From NCBI RefSeq assembly GCF_002836745.1, contig NZ_PJAR01000044.1:186001-250000 (forward strand): DNA of 64,000 bases, read 5' to 3'. The position numbers and the translations under genes were made by a program. The notes below the pieces were generated by a model that ran no database searches, had not been told where the DNA came from, and worked only from the letters and a program-made list of their open reading frames with translations. Positions 36,788 to 47,646 of the stretch are shown one piece after another (the first letter of the stretch is position 1; the number at the start of each line of letters is the position of its first letter). Origin of the DNA: Glaciecola sp. 33A (GTDB taxonomy: Bacteria; Pseudomonadota; Gammaproteobacteria; Enterobacterales; Alteromonadaceae).

Positions 36788-39562
36788 TTGACAACGTCTC
36801 ACAAAAACAATCAATCTGACAAAAAAGCCTCTAGAGTGAATGAGAATGGCCAGAATGTTTCTAATTTATCTGCGCAGATTGAAAGGACTCACTGCGCGCT
36901 AGAGGCCGCTGGTATAGGAATTTGGGACTATGATATTGGCACCAAAAAGCTTGTCTGGGATGCACAAATGTTTCGTCTGTATGGTATTGATGATCACGAT
37001 TTTGCAGACCCTCTCGATTTATGGAAAAGTAGACTACACCCAGATGATCTAGGCCGAACATTTCAACTAATAACTGACTGCATTCAGACTGGAAATGACT
37101 TTGCTACTGATTTAAGAGTTCACTTACCCAATGGTCATATTCGGTACATCGAAGCACACGGAAAGAGCATAGCAAATAAAGCGGGAGAATTTGAGCGCGT
37201 AGTGGGTACCAATGTTGATGTTACTCAACGAAAAGTTGCTGAAAAGGACATGCAAAGATTATCCACCATTGCGCAACAGACGGATAATGTGGTCATAGTC
37301 ACAGGTGTTGACGGTAAGACTGAATGGGTAAACGAAGCTTTTACTAAGTGCACGGGTTTTGAACCGCAGGAAATATACGGTAAGAAGCCGGGGGATCTCC
37401 TACAAGGCCCAAATACCGCTCCTGAAGCGGTAGCAAAAATATCCAAAGCCATAAAAGACGAAAAATTTATTCAAGTCGACATCCTCAACTACCGAAAAGA
37501 CGCATCTCCATTCTGGATAGAACTGCGCATCAACCCCACTTACGACGAATCAGGCATATTAACTGGATTTTTGGCTCTGGAAATGGAGATTACTAAGCGT
37601 ATAGCGACGGAAAAAAGACTTATCCGTCAACAGAATATGCTGGAAGCCATGAGTCGACACGCAAACATCGGTGCTTGGGAACTTGATTTAGAATCACAAA
37701 AAATTTATTGGTCTTCCATAACCAAAAAAATTCACGAAGTACCAGATGATTTCTCTCCCGATCTAGAGACCAGTATTAATTTCTACAAAGAAGGAACTAG
37801 TCGAGATACTATCTCTCGGGTTGTACAGAATGCAATTGAAACAGGTACTCCTTGGAATGAAGAACTGCAATTAGTAACGGCTAATGGCAGGGATTTATGG
37901 GTGCAAGCGACTGGTCAGGCAGAATTCAAAAAAGGACAATGTGTGCGCTTATTCGGCTCCTTCCAAGACATTGAAGAACGAAAGCTGGCACAGGTAGCTA
38001 TAACTCAGGCGAAAGAAGCTGCTGAAGCAGCAGCATTGGCAAAAAGCCACTTTTTAGCCAGCATGAGCCATGAAATCCGTACGCCCATGAATGGAGTTTT
38101 AGGTATGTTGGGGTTATTGATGCGAGAGCGTTTGACAGAAGAACAATCGCGCCACGTGCAATTAGCTAAATCCAGTGCGGAATCGCTATTAGCAATTATC
38201 AACGATATCCTTGATTTTTCTAAAATAGAGGCGGGTAAATTAGAACTTGAAGTCATTGATTTTGATCTACATGTTCTGCTCTCTGATATCATTGAAACAA
38301 TCGCTTACCGAGCACGCGAAAAAGAATTAGAACTTATTCTTGATGTCAGTGAAGTCGGACGCACTTTGGTACAAGGTGATCCCGGTCGTTTGCGGCAAAT
38401 CCTTAATAATTTAGTCGCAAACGCCTTGAAATTCACTAATGATGGCGAAATCCAGCTTAAAGCTTCACTAAAGAAGACAGAGGATCCAGACCTGTTGCTG
38501 GAGTGTACAGTTAAAGATTCGGGCATAGGCATTCCTGCTGACAAGCTAAGTAATTTGTTTGATTCGTTTACCCAAGTTGATGTCTCAACCTCACGTCAAT
38601 ATGGTGGTACGGGATTAGGATTAGCTATTGCCAAAGAACTCTGTCATTTAATGGACGGTGATCTCAATGTTGTTAGTGAAGTTGGCTTTGGGAGCTCTTT
38701 TAGTTTTTCCGTTAAATTGACAGAGAGTAAGGTAAATCAGCCGTCTCAAAAGATGGTTATGGACGGTGTCAGAATATTGTTAGCTGAAAAGAGCGAAACG
38801 GAGGGAAAAGTACTAAGCCAACAATTAAAACGTTGGGGAGCGATTGTTGAAAAGGTCGGCTCTGAGGACGACTTACTGAAATGTATCGCCAAGCAAGATA
38901 AAAAGGATATCGGAGAAGGTTTTACTGCCGTTTTCATTGATATGAATCTAATGGGTTCAGAGTCTCACGCATTAAGGCAACAACTATTGAACTATGGATC
39001 GAGAAGCGCAGCTAAGCTCATTCTTATTGTAGACACAGAGGTAACAGTACTTTCAAGTCTCCTCGAAAGCCAAGGGTTCGATGCATTTTTAGATAAACCG
39101 GTGACTGTCAGTAAATTAATCAAGGTGTTGACAGCATCTTCCATATGTTCCGCAAAAATTGAATCCTTGCCAAAAATACAGGCGCATGTGCTGTTGGTTG
39201 AGGATAACAAAATAAACCAGATAGTGGCACAAAGTCAGTTGGATATACTCGGTGTTACCTGTGACATTGCATCGAATGGTATTCAAGCTATAGAGGTCTT
39301 AAAGAAAAAATCACATGAGACCTCATATGACTTAATCCTTATGGATTGTCAAATGCCCGAAATGGACGGATACCAAGCGACCCGCTTGATACGCGAGGGA
39401 ACGGCAGGTAAATATTATCAACAACTACCGATCATCGCGTTAACAGCAAATGCGATGAAAGGAGACCGAGAAGACTGCTTGGCCGCAGGTATGAATGATT
39501 ATTTGTCTAAGCCTCTTACGCCAGAAGCATTGGAAAAGAAGCTGCGTGCCTGGCTGATTTAG
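36788..39562 (+). CDS. Hybrid sensor histidine kinase, three PAS domains and two receiver domains
   Basis: 924-residue cytoplasmic kinase without membrane helices. Three PAS/PAC units lie at about 30-150, 155-275 and 285-405; the second (TGFEPQEIYGK, NYRKDASPFWIELRI) resembles redox or light-sensing PAS, but the conserved LOV cysteine is not evident. HisKA has SHEIRTPMNG with phospho-acceptor His428. The ATPase domain shows NALKFTNDG, DSGIGIP and GGTGLGLAI. The first receiver (about 657-780) is degenerate, with AEK in place of the acidic pair, though Asp718 remains. The second has Asp853 and KPLT. Start TTG 36788 follows AAGGATC. No response regulator is adjacent. Confidence 0.93.
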   Translation: MTTSHKNNQSDKKASRVNENGQNVSNLSAQIERTHCALEAAGIGIWDYDIGTKKLVWDAQMFRLYGIDDHDFADPLDLWKSRLHPDDLGRTFQLITDCIQTGNDFATDLRVHLPNGHIRYIEAHGKSIANKAGEFERVVGTNVDVTQRKVAEKDMQRLSTIAQQTDNVVIVTGVDGKTEWVNEAFTKCTGFEPQEIYGKKPGDLLQGPNTAPEAVAKISKAIKDEKFIQVDILNYRKDASPFWIELRINPTYDESGILTGFLALEMEITKRIATEKRLIRQQNMLEAMSRHANIGAWELDLESQKIYWSSITKKIHEVPDDFSPDLETSINFYKEGTSRDTISRVVQNAIETGTPWNEELQLVTANGRDLWVQATGQAEFKKGQCVRLFGSFQDIEERKLAQVAITQAKEAAEAAALAKSHFLASMSHEIRTPMNGVLGMLGLLMRERLTEEQSRHVQLAKSSAESLLAIINDILDFSKIEAGKLELEVIDFDLHVLLSDIIETIAYRAREKELELILDVSEVGRTLVQGDPGRLRQILNNLVANALKFTNDGEIQLKASLKKTEDPDLLLECTVKDSGIGIPADKLSNLFDSFTQVDVSTSRQYGGTGLGLAIAKELCHLMDGDLNVVSEVGFGSSFSFSVKLTESKVNQPSQKMVMDGVRILLAEKSETEGKVLSQQLKRWGAIVEKVGSEDDLLKCIAKQDKKDIGEGFTAVFIDMNLMGSESHALRQQLLNYGSRSAAKLILIVDTEVTVLSSLLESQGFDAFLDKPVTVSKLIKVLTASSICSAKIESLPKIQAHVLLVEDNKINQIVAQSQLDILGVTCDIASNGIQAIEVLKKKSHETSYDLILMDCQMPEMDGYQATRLIREGTAGKYYQQLPIIALTANAMKGDREDCLAAGMNDYLSKPLTPEALEKKLRAWLI

Positions 39563-39727
39563 TTTTTTGCAGCAGCAAAAAATCTCTAGTATAGCGTTAA
39601 CGAAGTAATCGTTTACTGATCAAATTTCATAGTCGACTCCAGTAGGAAGTTAAAAAGCTTTAATTTTAACGTCCGCTAACCAAGCTAAGTGATCTACCTT
39701 TAGACATGACGTTAAGGTACCCAATTG

Positions 39728-40020
39728 ACACAAGCCTCGCATACAATTTTGAACAGCTTATGTCTCCTTTTACCGTGAACTTGTGATACGACTTAGCCAA
39801 CGCGTTTGGTCCTTTATCGCTCATTGCGGTCTGTCAAATTTAGATAGCTATAGTCTGTTAAGTGCTATTTATATTCATTAAGCTGTAATAGAAATCTGAT
39901 CTCATACTCAACAGAATCCTTATTATATTTTAGAAATACTTCAAACGAAGCTAGTCCAAAGTATGATTATTCCTTGTTCAGTATGGTGCTGAATTGTAAG
40001 TTCGCAGTTAATATATATGT
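39728..40020. repeat. Diverged intergenic repeat, copy B
   Basis: Shorter partner of the repeat at 32578-33060, in the same orientation. TAGATAGCTATAGTCTGT begins the best block at 39841, and similarity continues through CATTAAGCT (39876) and AGAATCCT. It lacks about 210 bases present in copy A between two ATTCATT/CATTAAG-type motifs. Confidence 0.7.
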
Positions 40021-40441
40021 GTTTGATTGTAAAACTACGTGGGACACAGAGTTCCCATTTTTGGATGAAAGGTCACTGACCCTAAATTTGACGCAATATC
40101 CACCATAAAAGTCCTAGCAATGAAGTTGATTTTGGGAGGACACGTGTAAGTTGATTGATATAGTTTACAGCCAATCGGTTTTTTGAAGCATTATTCTATG
40201 AATTTTACGAATACTAATTCCAGAAGTTATCGCTATATTTCAATTCAAGATCTTGTGCAGTTCTTTCTTAATCCCCCGTTTTCCTAGTCTATTTGTATCA
40301 AAGATCTCTTTTTGCATGCACTGTGAACCTATGCTTTTAATGAGAAGAAGTTCTTTAGCCTTCGAGATCAGAGGGTTTAGACATGAATTATTCTGATCTG
40401 GAATCTACATACAGTCGATTAATACTTCCCTTGTCAAAGGC

Positions 40442-40458
40442 ATCTGGTACAATCAGTC
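40442..40458 (+). promoter_or_regulatory. fadR: FadR-like operator upstream of fadR
   Basis: ATCTGGTACAATCAGTC fits the FadR consensus ANCTGGTCCGACCAGNT at 11 of 15 defined positions, and its left half equals the known high-affinity form ATCTGGTAC. It lies 33 bases before the fadR ATG and covers a TACAAT that could be the -10, which suggests autorepression. In enterobacteria this gap would be shared with divergent nhaB. Confidence 0.6.
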
Positions 40459-40490
40459 CAATTGTTAATTAAATGTTGTATGTAATAAGC

Positions 40491-41201
40491 ATGATTTATA
40501 AATCTCAAAGTCCAGCCGGGTTTGCTGAAGAATATATCGTTGAATCTATATGGAGTGGTCGTTTTTCTCCGGGCACAATTCTACCAGCAGAACGTGAATT
40601 ATCTGAACTAATTGGCGTTACTCGCACAACGCTGCGTGAAGTATTGCAACGCCTATCTAGGGATGGTTGGTTAACCATCCAGCACGGCAAGCCTACGAAA
40701 GTAAATAACTTTTGGGAAACTTGTGGGCTTAATATTTTAGAAACTCTTGCCCGTTTAGATGAAGCAGGTCGTCCCCAATTAGTGGATAACTTATTGTCTG
40801 CGCGGACTAATTTGAGTGCTGTTTTTATGCGCGCCGCATTCAAGCAAAATGCGCAAAAGTGTAAAGAAATTATAGCGCGTTATTCAGAAGTTGAGCAGGA
40901 TGGTAAGTCTTTTGCTCAATTTGACTATCAAATGCATCATGATTTAGCGTTTGCATCGAATAATCCAGTATATGTCCTTATGATGAATGGTTTTAGAAGC
41001 ATGTATGCTCGCATAGGTGGTTATTTTTTCTCATATAAGCCTGCCCGCGATGTAGCAACCAAATACTACCAAGAACTGCTAGAAGTGTTAGCTCAAGATG
41101 AAGCTGATCGTGTCATTTCAGTGGTAAGACAATACGGTATTGAAAGTGGAAAAGTTTGGCAACAGGTTAGAAAGGACATGCCAGAGAATATTGTCGACTA
41201 G
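40491..41201 (+). CDS. fadR: Fatty acid metabolism regulator FadR
   Basis: GntR-family regulator that represses fad genes and activates fabA/fabB, and is released by long-chain acyl-CoA. The start is ATG 40491, giving [15 protein letters not shown], which aligns with the E. coli start MVIKAQSPAGF; an upstream ATG would add six residues. The winged helix (about 8-75) is nearly identical to the E. coli protein ([33 protein letters not shown]). The C-terminal acyl-CoA domain (about 80-228) is more diverged. It is separated from its usual neighbour nhaB by 13 kb. fadH follows in the same direction. Confidence 0.97.
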   Translation: MIYKSQSPAGFAEEYIVESIWSGRFSPGTILPAERELSELIGVTRTTLREVLQRLSRDGWLTIQHGKPTKVNNFWETCGLNILETLARLDEAGRPQLVDNLLSARTNLSAVFMRAAFKQNAQKCKEIIARYSEVEQDGKSFAQFDYQMHHDLAFASNNPVYVLMMNGFRSMYARIGGYFFSYKPARDVATKYYQELLEVLAQDEADRVISVVRQYGIESGKVWQQVRKDMPENIVD

Positions 41202-41275
41202 TCGTTAAACTGCAGTTTGCTAGCAATGCACACTAAATGGGACTTTAAGTGGACTAGGGACGGTTATCCGATTAA

Positions 41276-43396
<2,121 letters not shown>

Positions 43397-43459
43397 TCAT
43401 TAGATTAGGAGACAGCAGCCAAAAGATTAAGTTTTAAAAATCCGAAAAAAAGATCAAGG

Positions 43460-43489
43460 AACGGTAGATTAAGCACATAATCTACCGTT
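43460..43489 (+). terminator. Rho-independent terminator after fadH
   Basis: AACGGTAGATTA (43460-43471) pairs perfectly with TAATCTACCGTT (43478-43489), followed by TTTATTTG. It lies 63 bases after the fadH stop. Confidence 0.9.
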
Positions 43490-43550
43490 TTTATTTGTCT
43501 ATATTATGTGAGCTCAGCGTATTGATTTTAGGCATCGTGTTACTCATTTT

Positions 43551-44732
43551 TTAGCGCTCAAATAGCGTCATTTTCTGCTTTTCTGGATCAAATCTGAAAT
43601 CGAAGTTTTTTAATACATTCATACCAAGTAATCCTTGAAACGTTCCGCTGAAGCTCTCGTCAGGTAACACAATCACACTGACATTATTTATAGTGATGTC
43701 ACCTAAAGTGATGGCTGTTAACTTGAACAGGGGTGCTTCAATGTTTCCTCCCGCTGTTTGTACAGTAAAGCGACCCACAAATTCTTTATCACTTTCGGGT
43801 AGTTTGATAAATACACGATTACTAATAGCAGTGGTAGAGGCACCAGTATCGATTAATAGCAGTTGGCTGTAGCTGTCTATTTTAGTCCTCACAAAAAACT
43901 GTTGTCCATTACCTAAAACAGGCACCTTTCGTTTCGATAAGCTGGCTGTTTCAGTCACATCATTTTGCACTTCATCGGCAATGTCTGCCGCTGTTGGCGA
44001 GTAGATAGAGTTGCGTAATTGTTGCGCTCTAGGGTCATCATAAGGCAGTGCAGCAAGTGCGTTTTCCATTAGTGTTACTTGCCCTTGTTTACCGTATGCT
44101 TTTGCTAATCCCATGATATATCGACGGTTTAGAGGATCAATTTGCAGCAAGGGCTCAATGAATGTTGCTAATAAATCCCAGGCAGTGTCACGGCTAAGTT
44201 GCTGAATGGCCTTTGAAGTGTTCAATTGAATAATGCGGGTAACCTTATTTTCCTCTTCTTCGGGGAGCATCTTTTCCAATAAATCATAATAAAATACGAT
44301 TGCGCTGCTAAGTGGCTCGGTATGCAAAATGAAATCAGCTTCTATCAGCCACGCTTTGTAGTCATTTGGATAAAGTTTTAAATATTCACGTAAGGGAAGC
44401 TTTAAATCGGCATATTTCTGCCTAGATTGTAGGGTTTGCAGTAGTGTAAATAATTCATCAACCGACATTGCCTGTGGCGCAATAAGCGCATTTATGGCTT
44501 GTTGTTGAAGTACCGCATCTTCGGCCTTCCTGACCCGTTCATCAAGGTGTTCTTGACTGAACTTTTTATCCGTATCCGATCTCCCAAAATTAGTAATATT
44601 AGGCTCATTCAAGTGCTTGCTTTTGCCCGATAGCGAAGACTGGGGTGCCGTTTTATTGGTGTTTATTTTAAATAAAAAATAGGCATTTAAACTTAAAGAG
44701 AGCATCAATATGACAGCAAAGAATTTTTGCAT
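43551..44732 (-). CDS. Retropepsin-like aspartic protease with N-terminal anchor
   Basis: 393-residue protein with an N-terminal hydrophobic segment (FFAVILMLSLSLNAYFLF) acting as anchor or signal. A helical, TPR-like middle region (about 85-235, with motifs such as YKAWLIEADFIL and RRYIMGLAKAYGKQGQ) is followed by a clan AA aspartic protease domain. The single catalytic motif LLIDTGASTTAIS (about 290-302) implies activity as a dimer, as in retropepsins. The later GLLGMNVLKNFDFRFDPE is typical of this bacterial group. The substrate is unknown; the location suggests periplasmic or envelope proteolysis. Confidence 0.82.
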   Translation of the reverse strand: MQKFFAVILMLSLSLNAYFLFKINTNKTAPQSSLSGKSKHLNEPNITNFGRSDTDKKFSQEHLDERVRKAEDAVLQQQAINALIAPQAMSVDELFTLLQTLQSRQKYADLKLPLREYLKLYPNDYKAWLIEADFILHTEPLSSAIVFYYDLLEKMLPEEEENKVTRIIQLNTSKAIQQLSRDTAWDLLATFIEPLLQIDPLNRRYIMGLAKAYGKQGQVTLMENALAALPYDDPRAQQLRNSIYSPTAADIADEVQNDVTETASLSKRKVPVLGNGQQFFVRTKIDSYSQLLLIDTGASTTAISNRVFIKLPESDKEFVGRFTVQTAGGNIEAPLFKLTAITLGDITINNVSVIVLPDESFSGTFQGLLGMNVLKNFDFRFDPEKQKMTLFER

Positions 44733-44768
44733 TACTTTGTATCCTATTCCTTTAGTACGTTAACCACA

Positions 44769-45344
44769 TTAGCCTAATTGATGAGCAGATACAGCATTAC
44801 CGTATATTGCCATAAACTCTCGAGGCATCTTTTTGGGAGAGCCGGTTGAGAGGGCTACGCAAACAAAATGAGTTTGTGCCGTAAATACGGTCTTCTGAGT
44901 CCGTATTGAAATAAACTGAAATTCACGGCTTAATCTACATTTGTTGTCACACGACACTATCCAAGTGGCGCAGGCAATTTCATCATGCAAATGCGAAGCC
45001 CGTTGATAATTCAATACATGTTGTTGAATAACCATGCCTCGGTCGAGACTTTTATATTCTTGCATGCGCAAACCCAAATAATTGGAATGCTGCCAAGCCA
45101 GCGTTTCAAGTTGAGAGACATATGCGACGTTGTTTACATGCTTATACTGATCGATGTGTTGTTGTTGAATATGCCACGTGTTAACAAACGGCAGGTTTCG
45201 TTGCCATGCTAGTGCAGATAAGCGCTCGTCGCTGGCATTTTGTATTTGTTGTACCGGTTTGTTCAATTTTGCTTCCTGTTGCTGGATAAAAATTTGCAAT
45301 CCAGTGCCCAGATTAACTCGATTTACCGTACAATAGGAATTCAT
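44769..45344 (-). CDS. Acyl-CoA thioesterase, hotdog fold
   Basis: 191-residue protein with a hotdog thioesterase domain in its second half. The 4-hydroxybenzoyl-CoA thioesterase-like QYKHVNNVAYVSQLETLAW (about 66-84), with the usual D-x-x-x-H-V-N pattern shifted to Q-Y-K-H-V-N-N, aligns with the active-site helix region. Catalytic details differ from the classical Asp enzyme, so the substrate is uncertain. About 60 N-terminal residues are extra relative to compact family members. It is divergent from epmC across only 36 bases. Confidence 0.75.
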   Translation of the reverse strand: MNSYCTVNRVNLGTGLQIFIQQQEAKLNKPVQQIQNASDERLSALAWQRNLPFVNTWHIQQQHIDQYKHVNNVAYVSQLETLAWQHSNYLGLRMQEYKSLDRGMVIQQHVLNYQRASHLHDEIACATWIVSCDNKCRLSREFQFISIRTQKTVFTAQTHFVCVALSTGSPKKMPREFMAIYGNAVSAHQLG

Positions 45345-45380
45345 TTGTGAACATTCTGTGAATTCAATGAGTTTGTATTT

Positions 45381-45968
45381 TTGAAAGATCTACTTTTTCC
45401 GGTTAATTGCAGCACGATTAAACAAGCCAACGATTTAGTTAAGCTATTTCATTATTGTTTTGCACATACACAAAATACAATTTTGGTTGGCGACGCTGAA
45501 GAGCCAATGTATAAACCGAGTAATGACGATTGTCAGTATAATCAGGTAATTTTTACACGTGATTATTTTTCCAGTGCTCTGCATGAAATTGCACATTGGT
45601 GTTTAGCCGGAACACAGCGGCGAACCCAAATTGATTATGGTTATTGGTATCTTCCAGATGGTCGCGACCCTAGCCAACAAGCACAATTTGAAACTGTTGA
45701 AGTAAAACCACAGGCGGTGGAATACGCCTTTTCACTGGCCTCGAATATTACATTTCGGGTAAGTATAGATAATCTGAAAGGCGGGCAAACGTCTAGCGAA
45801 AAATTTGAACGTGCGGTAGAACAACAATTGGCAAGGTTTGTTCAATCGGGCTTTAACGCAAGGACTCAACGGTTTTTAGAGGCACTTCATTACTTTTATG
45901 CGACGGCCTCTTTGACTACTCAACAAATTCCTGAACATAAAAAGATCGACTATGGAGCACAAGGTTGA
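45381..45968 (+). CDS. epmC: Elongation factor P hydroxylase EpmC
   Basis: Hydroxylates the beta-lysylated lysine of elongation factor P. The HEIAH iron-binding motif (SALHEIAHWC, about 69-78) and GYWYLPDGRDPSQQAQFE (about 91-108) are conserved with E. coli YfcM, as is VEVKPQA. The 195-residue length fits. The start is a TTG at 45381; no ATG or GTG is available in frame upstream. The stop overlaps the next start as TTGA. It is next to yfcL and mnmC in E. coli, and that order is kept here with insertions. Confidence 0.93.
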   Translation: MKDLLFPVNCSTIKQANDLVKLFHYCFAHTQNTILVGDAEEPMYKPSNDDCQYNQVIFTRDYFSSALHEIAHWCLAGTQRRTQIDYGYWYLPDGRDPSQQAQFETVEVKPQAVEYAFSLASNITFRVSIDNLKGGQTSSEKFERAVEQQLARFVQSGFNARTQRFLEALHYFYATASLTTQQIPEHKKIDYGAQG

Positions 45969-47098
45969 AACGATTATTTAAACTAGGCTTAATAATTAAC
46001 CCCTATTCAGGCATTGGCGGAGCACTTGCATTAAAAGGCAGTGATGGTGCTGATATTCGCCAACAGGCGTTGATCGGAGGTGCTGAAAAGTTATCAGGCA
46101 AAAGAATGGCAATTGCGCTACAAGCGTTATTGCCGCTCAAAAACGAACTTTGTATTTATACTGCATCTGGTGAAATGGGAGAAGATATTCTTGCTTCAAT
46201 GGGCTTTAATCATGTGGTTGTCTATCAACATCAAGCGCAACAAACTGAATCGGCTGACACAAAAGCGGCCGCACTTGAATTAATCGCGCAATCGGTTGAT
46301 TTAATTTTATTTGCTGGGGGCGACGGGACTGCCAGAAACATTTGCGAAGTTGTTGAAAATCATTGCCCTGTTGTAGGCGTGCCTGCAGGGTGCAAAATAC
46401 ACAGCGGTGTTTATGCTATTACGCCAAAAGCGGCAGGTAAAGTTGCTGCACAAGTGATCCAAGGCGAACTAGTCAGTTTAATGTCAGGTGAAGTTAAAGA
46501 CATTGATGAAACTGAATTTAGGGCCGGTAGAGTCATCGCAAAACACTATGGTGAAATGCTGGTGCCTGAAGAATTAAGTTATATTCAAGCAGTAAAAATG
46601 GGCGGCAGAGAGTCAGACGAGCTCGTATTGTCAGACATTGCAGCGCATGTGATTGAATTGATGGACGATGAGCCTGATACATTGTTTATCATGGGGTCTG
46701 GTTCGACGGTGGATAGCATTATGCAGGAAATAGGCCTTCCAAATACGCTACTTGGCATCGACTTAGTGCAGGGCCAGCAGTTGCTCGCGAACGATCTGAC
46801 CGCCGCGTCGTTACTAGGTCAGTGTGCAAATAAGCCGGTTAAAATAGTACTTACCCTGATTGGTGGGCAAGGTCATATTCTTGGGCGCGGTAATCAGCAA
46901 CTATCACCTGAGCTAATTAAAATGGTAAGTAAGCAAAATATCTTAGTCGTTGCTACAAAATCAAAATTACAAAGTTTACAGGGTCGACCTTTAGTTTCTG
47001 ACTCAGGGGATACTGCACTGGATGAAATGCTAGTAGGTCCAATTCCTGTTATTACGGGTTTTCATGACTTAGTATTATATTCAGTAGGCTCGGTATAA
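45965..47098 (+). CDS. ATP-NAD/AcoX kinase family protein
   Basis: 377-residue protein of the ATP-NAD kinase (AcoX) family. GLIINPYSGIGG at the N-terminus and the nucleotide-binding FAGGDGTARN (about 118-127) are signatures. IVPAGCKIHS-type residues (GVPAGCKIHSGVYAITP) and GSGSTVDSI follow. It is distinct from the shorter housekeeping NadK, so its exact phosphoryl acceptor is unknown. The start is a TTG at 45965 that overlaps the epmC stop and has AAGG just upstream, showing an epmC-linked operon. Confidence 0.85.
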   Translation: MKRLFKLGLIINPYSGIGGALALKGSDGADIRQQALIGGAEKLSGKRMAIALQALLPLKNELCIYTASGEMGEDILASMGFNHVVVYQHQAQQTESADTKAAALELIAQSVDLILFAGGDGTARNICEVVENHCPVVGVPAGCKIHSGVYAITPKAAGKVAAQVIQGELVSLMSGEVKDIDETEFRAGRVIAKHYGEMLVPEELSYIQAVKMGGRESDELVLSDIAAHVIELMDDEPDTLFIMGSGSTVDSIMQEIGLPNTLLGIDLVQGQQLLANDLTAASLLGQCANKPVKIVLTLIGGQGHILGRGNQQLSPELIKMVSKQNILVVATKSKLQSLQGRPLVSDSGDTALDEMLVGPIPVITGFHDLVLYSVGSV

Positions 47099-47257
47099 AA
47101 CTCGAATATGTGCTTTACGGTTATCTATTGCAGTTTGACACTGGATGCCAGAACCTGTTTACCTTGCAAGCGTTGTACATAAGTTTTAGCATCAACAATT
47201 ACTGACAGGTAAGCTAAATTCACGCACAAAATCCGTTAATATAAAAAGGAGTAAGTT

Positions 47258-47551
47258 TTGAGTCAAGATTCGATTTTCATCGACAAAGCCGATAAAATGC
47301 AAGCACATTTAGATTCATTCATCGTGGACGGTAGCGATCATGAGTTATTCATAGCAAGTTACTTGCATGGCCATTTTGATGTCGCTGTTGCGAATGTTGA
47401 AAAATTAATCGAACAGGGCGAAAATAATCCTATTTCAACCTTGCGAGTGACCCTTGATAAACAATTACAAAATGCGTTTGAGAATAATGAACTCAGCACT
47501 CCAGATGCTGAACAAGTCAATACCTTGTTCAATTCATTATTCCAATTATAA
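47258..47551 (+). CDS. yfcL: YfcL family protein
   Basis: 97-residue cytoplasmic protein of the YfcL family, function unknown. It is acidic and helical, with the typical FIASYLHGHFDVAVANVE (about 30-47) and a C-terminal LFNSLFQL. The start is a TTG at 47258 with AAGGAG upstream, well spaced. It is adjacent to epmC in many gammaproteobacteria. The preceding 160-base gap may hold its promoter. Confidence 0.88.
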   Translation: MSQDSIFIDKADKMQAHLDSFIVDGSDHELFIASYLHGHFDVAVANVEKLIEQGENNPISTLRVTLDKQLQNAFENNELSTPDAEQVNTLFNSLFQL

Positions 47552-47646
47552 GTTTTTTCAGTTATAAAATAAATTTCTGCAAAGTGGAACCCTTCTTGCA
47601 AACCTGCAAACAAATACAAGAGTTTGCCACTTTGTGAGAAATCGTT

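Larger units (their letters stand above)
39563..40490. other. Long spacer between kinase gene and fadR
   Basis: About 930 bases without a recognised gene. A TTTTTTGC/GCAAAAAA stem directly after the kinase stop (39563-39582) could aid termination but lacks a T tail. Copy B of the diverged repeat (39728-40020) lies in the middle, and the distal end carries the FadR-like site before fadR. Confidence 0.55.

Noticed and set aside
41207-41218. AAACTGCAGTTT palindrome directly after fadR
   Set aside because: Short and without a T tract; it may be chance in AT-rich sequence and has no clear role.
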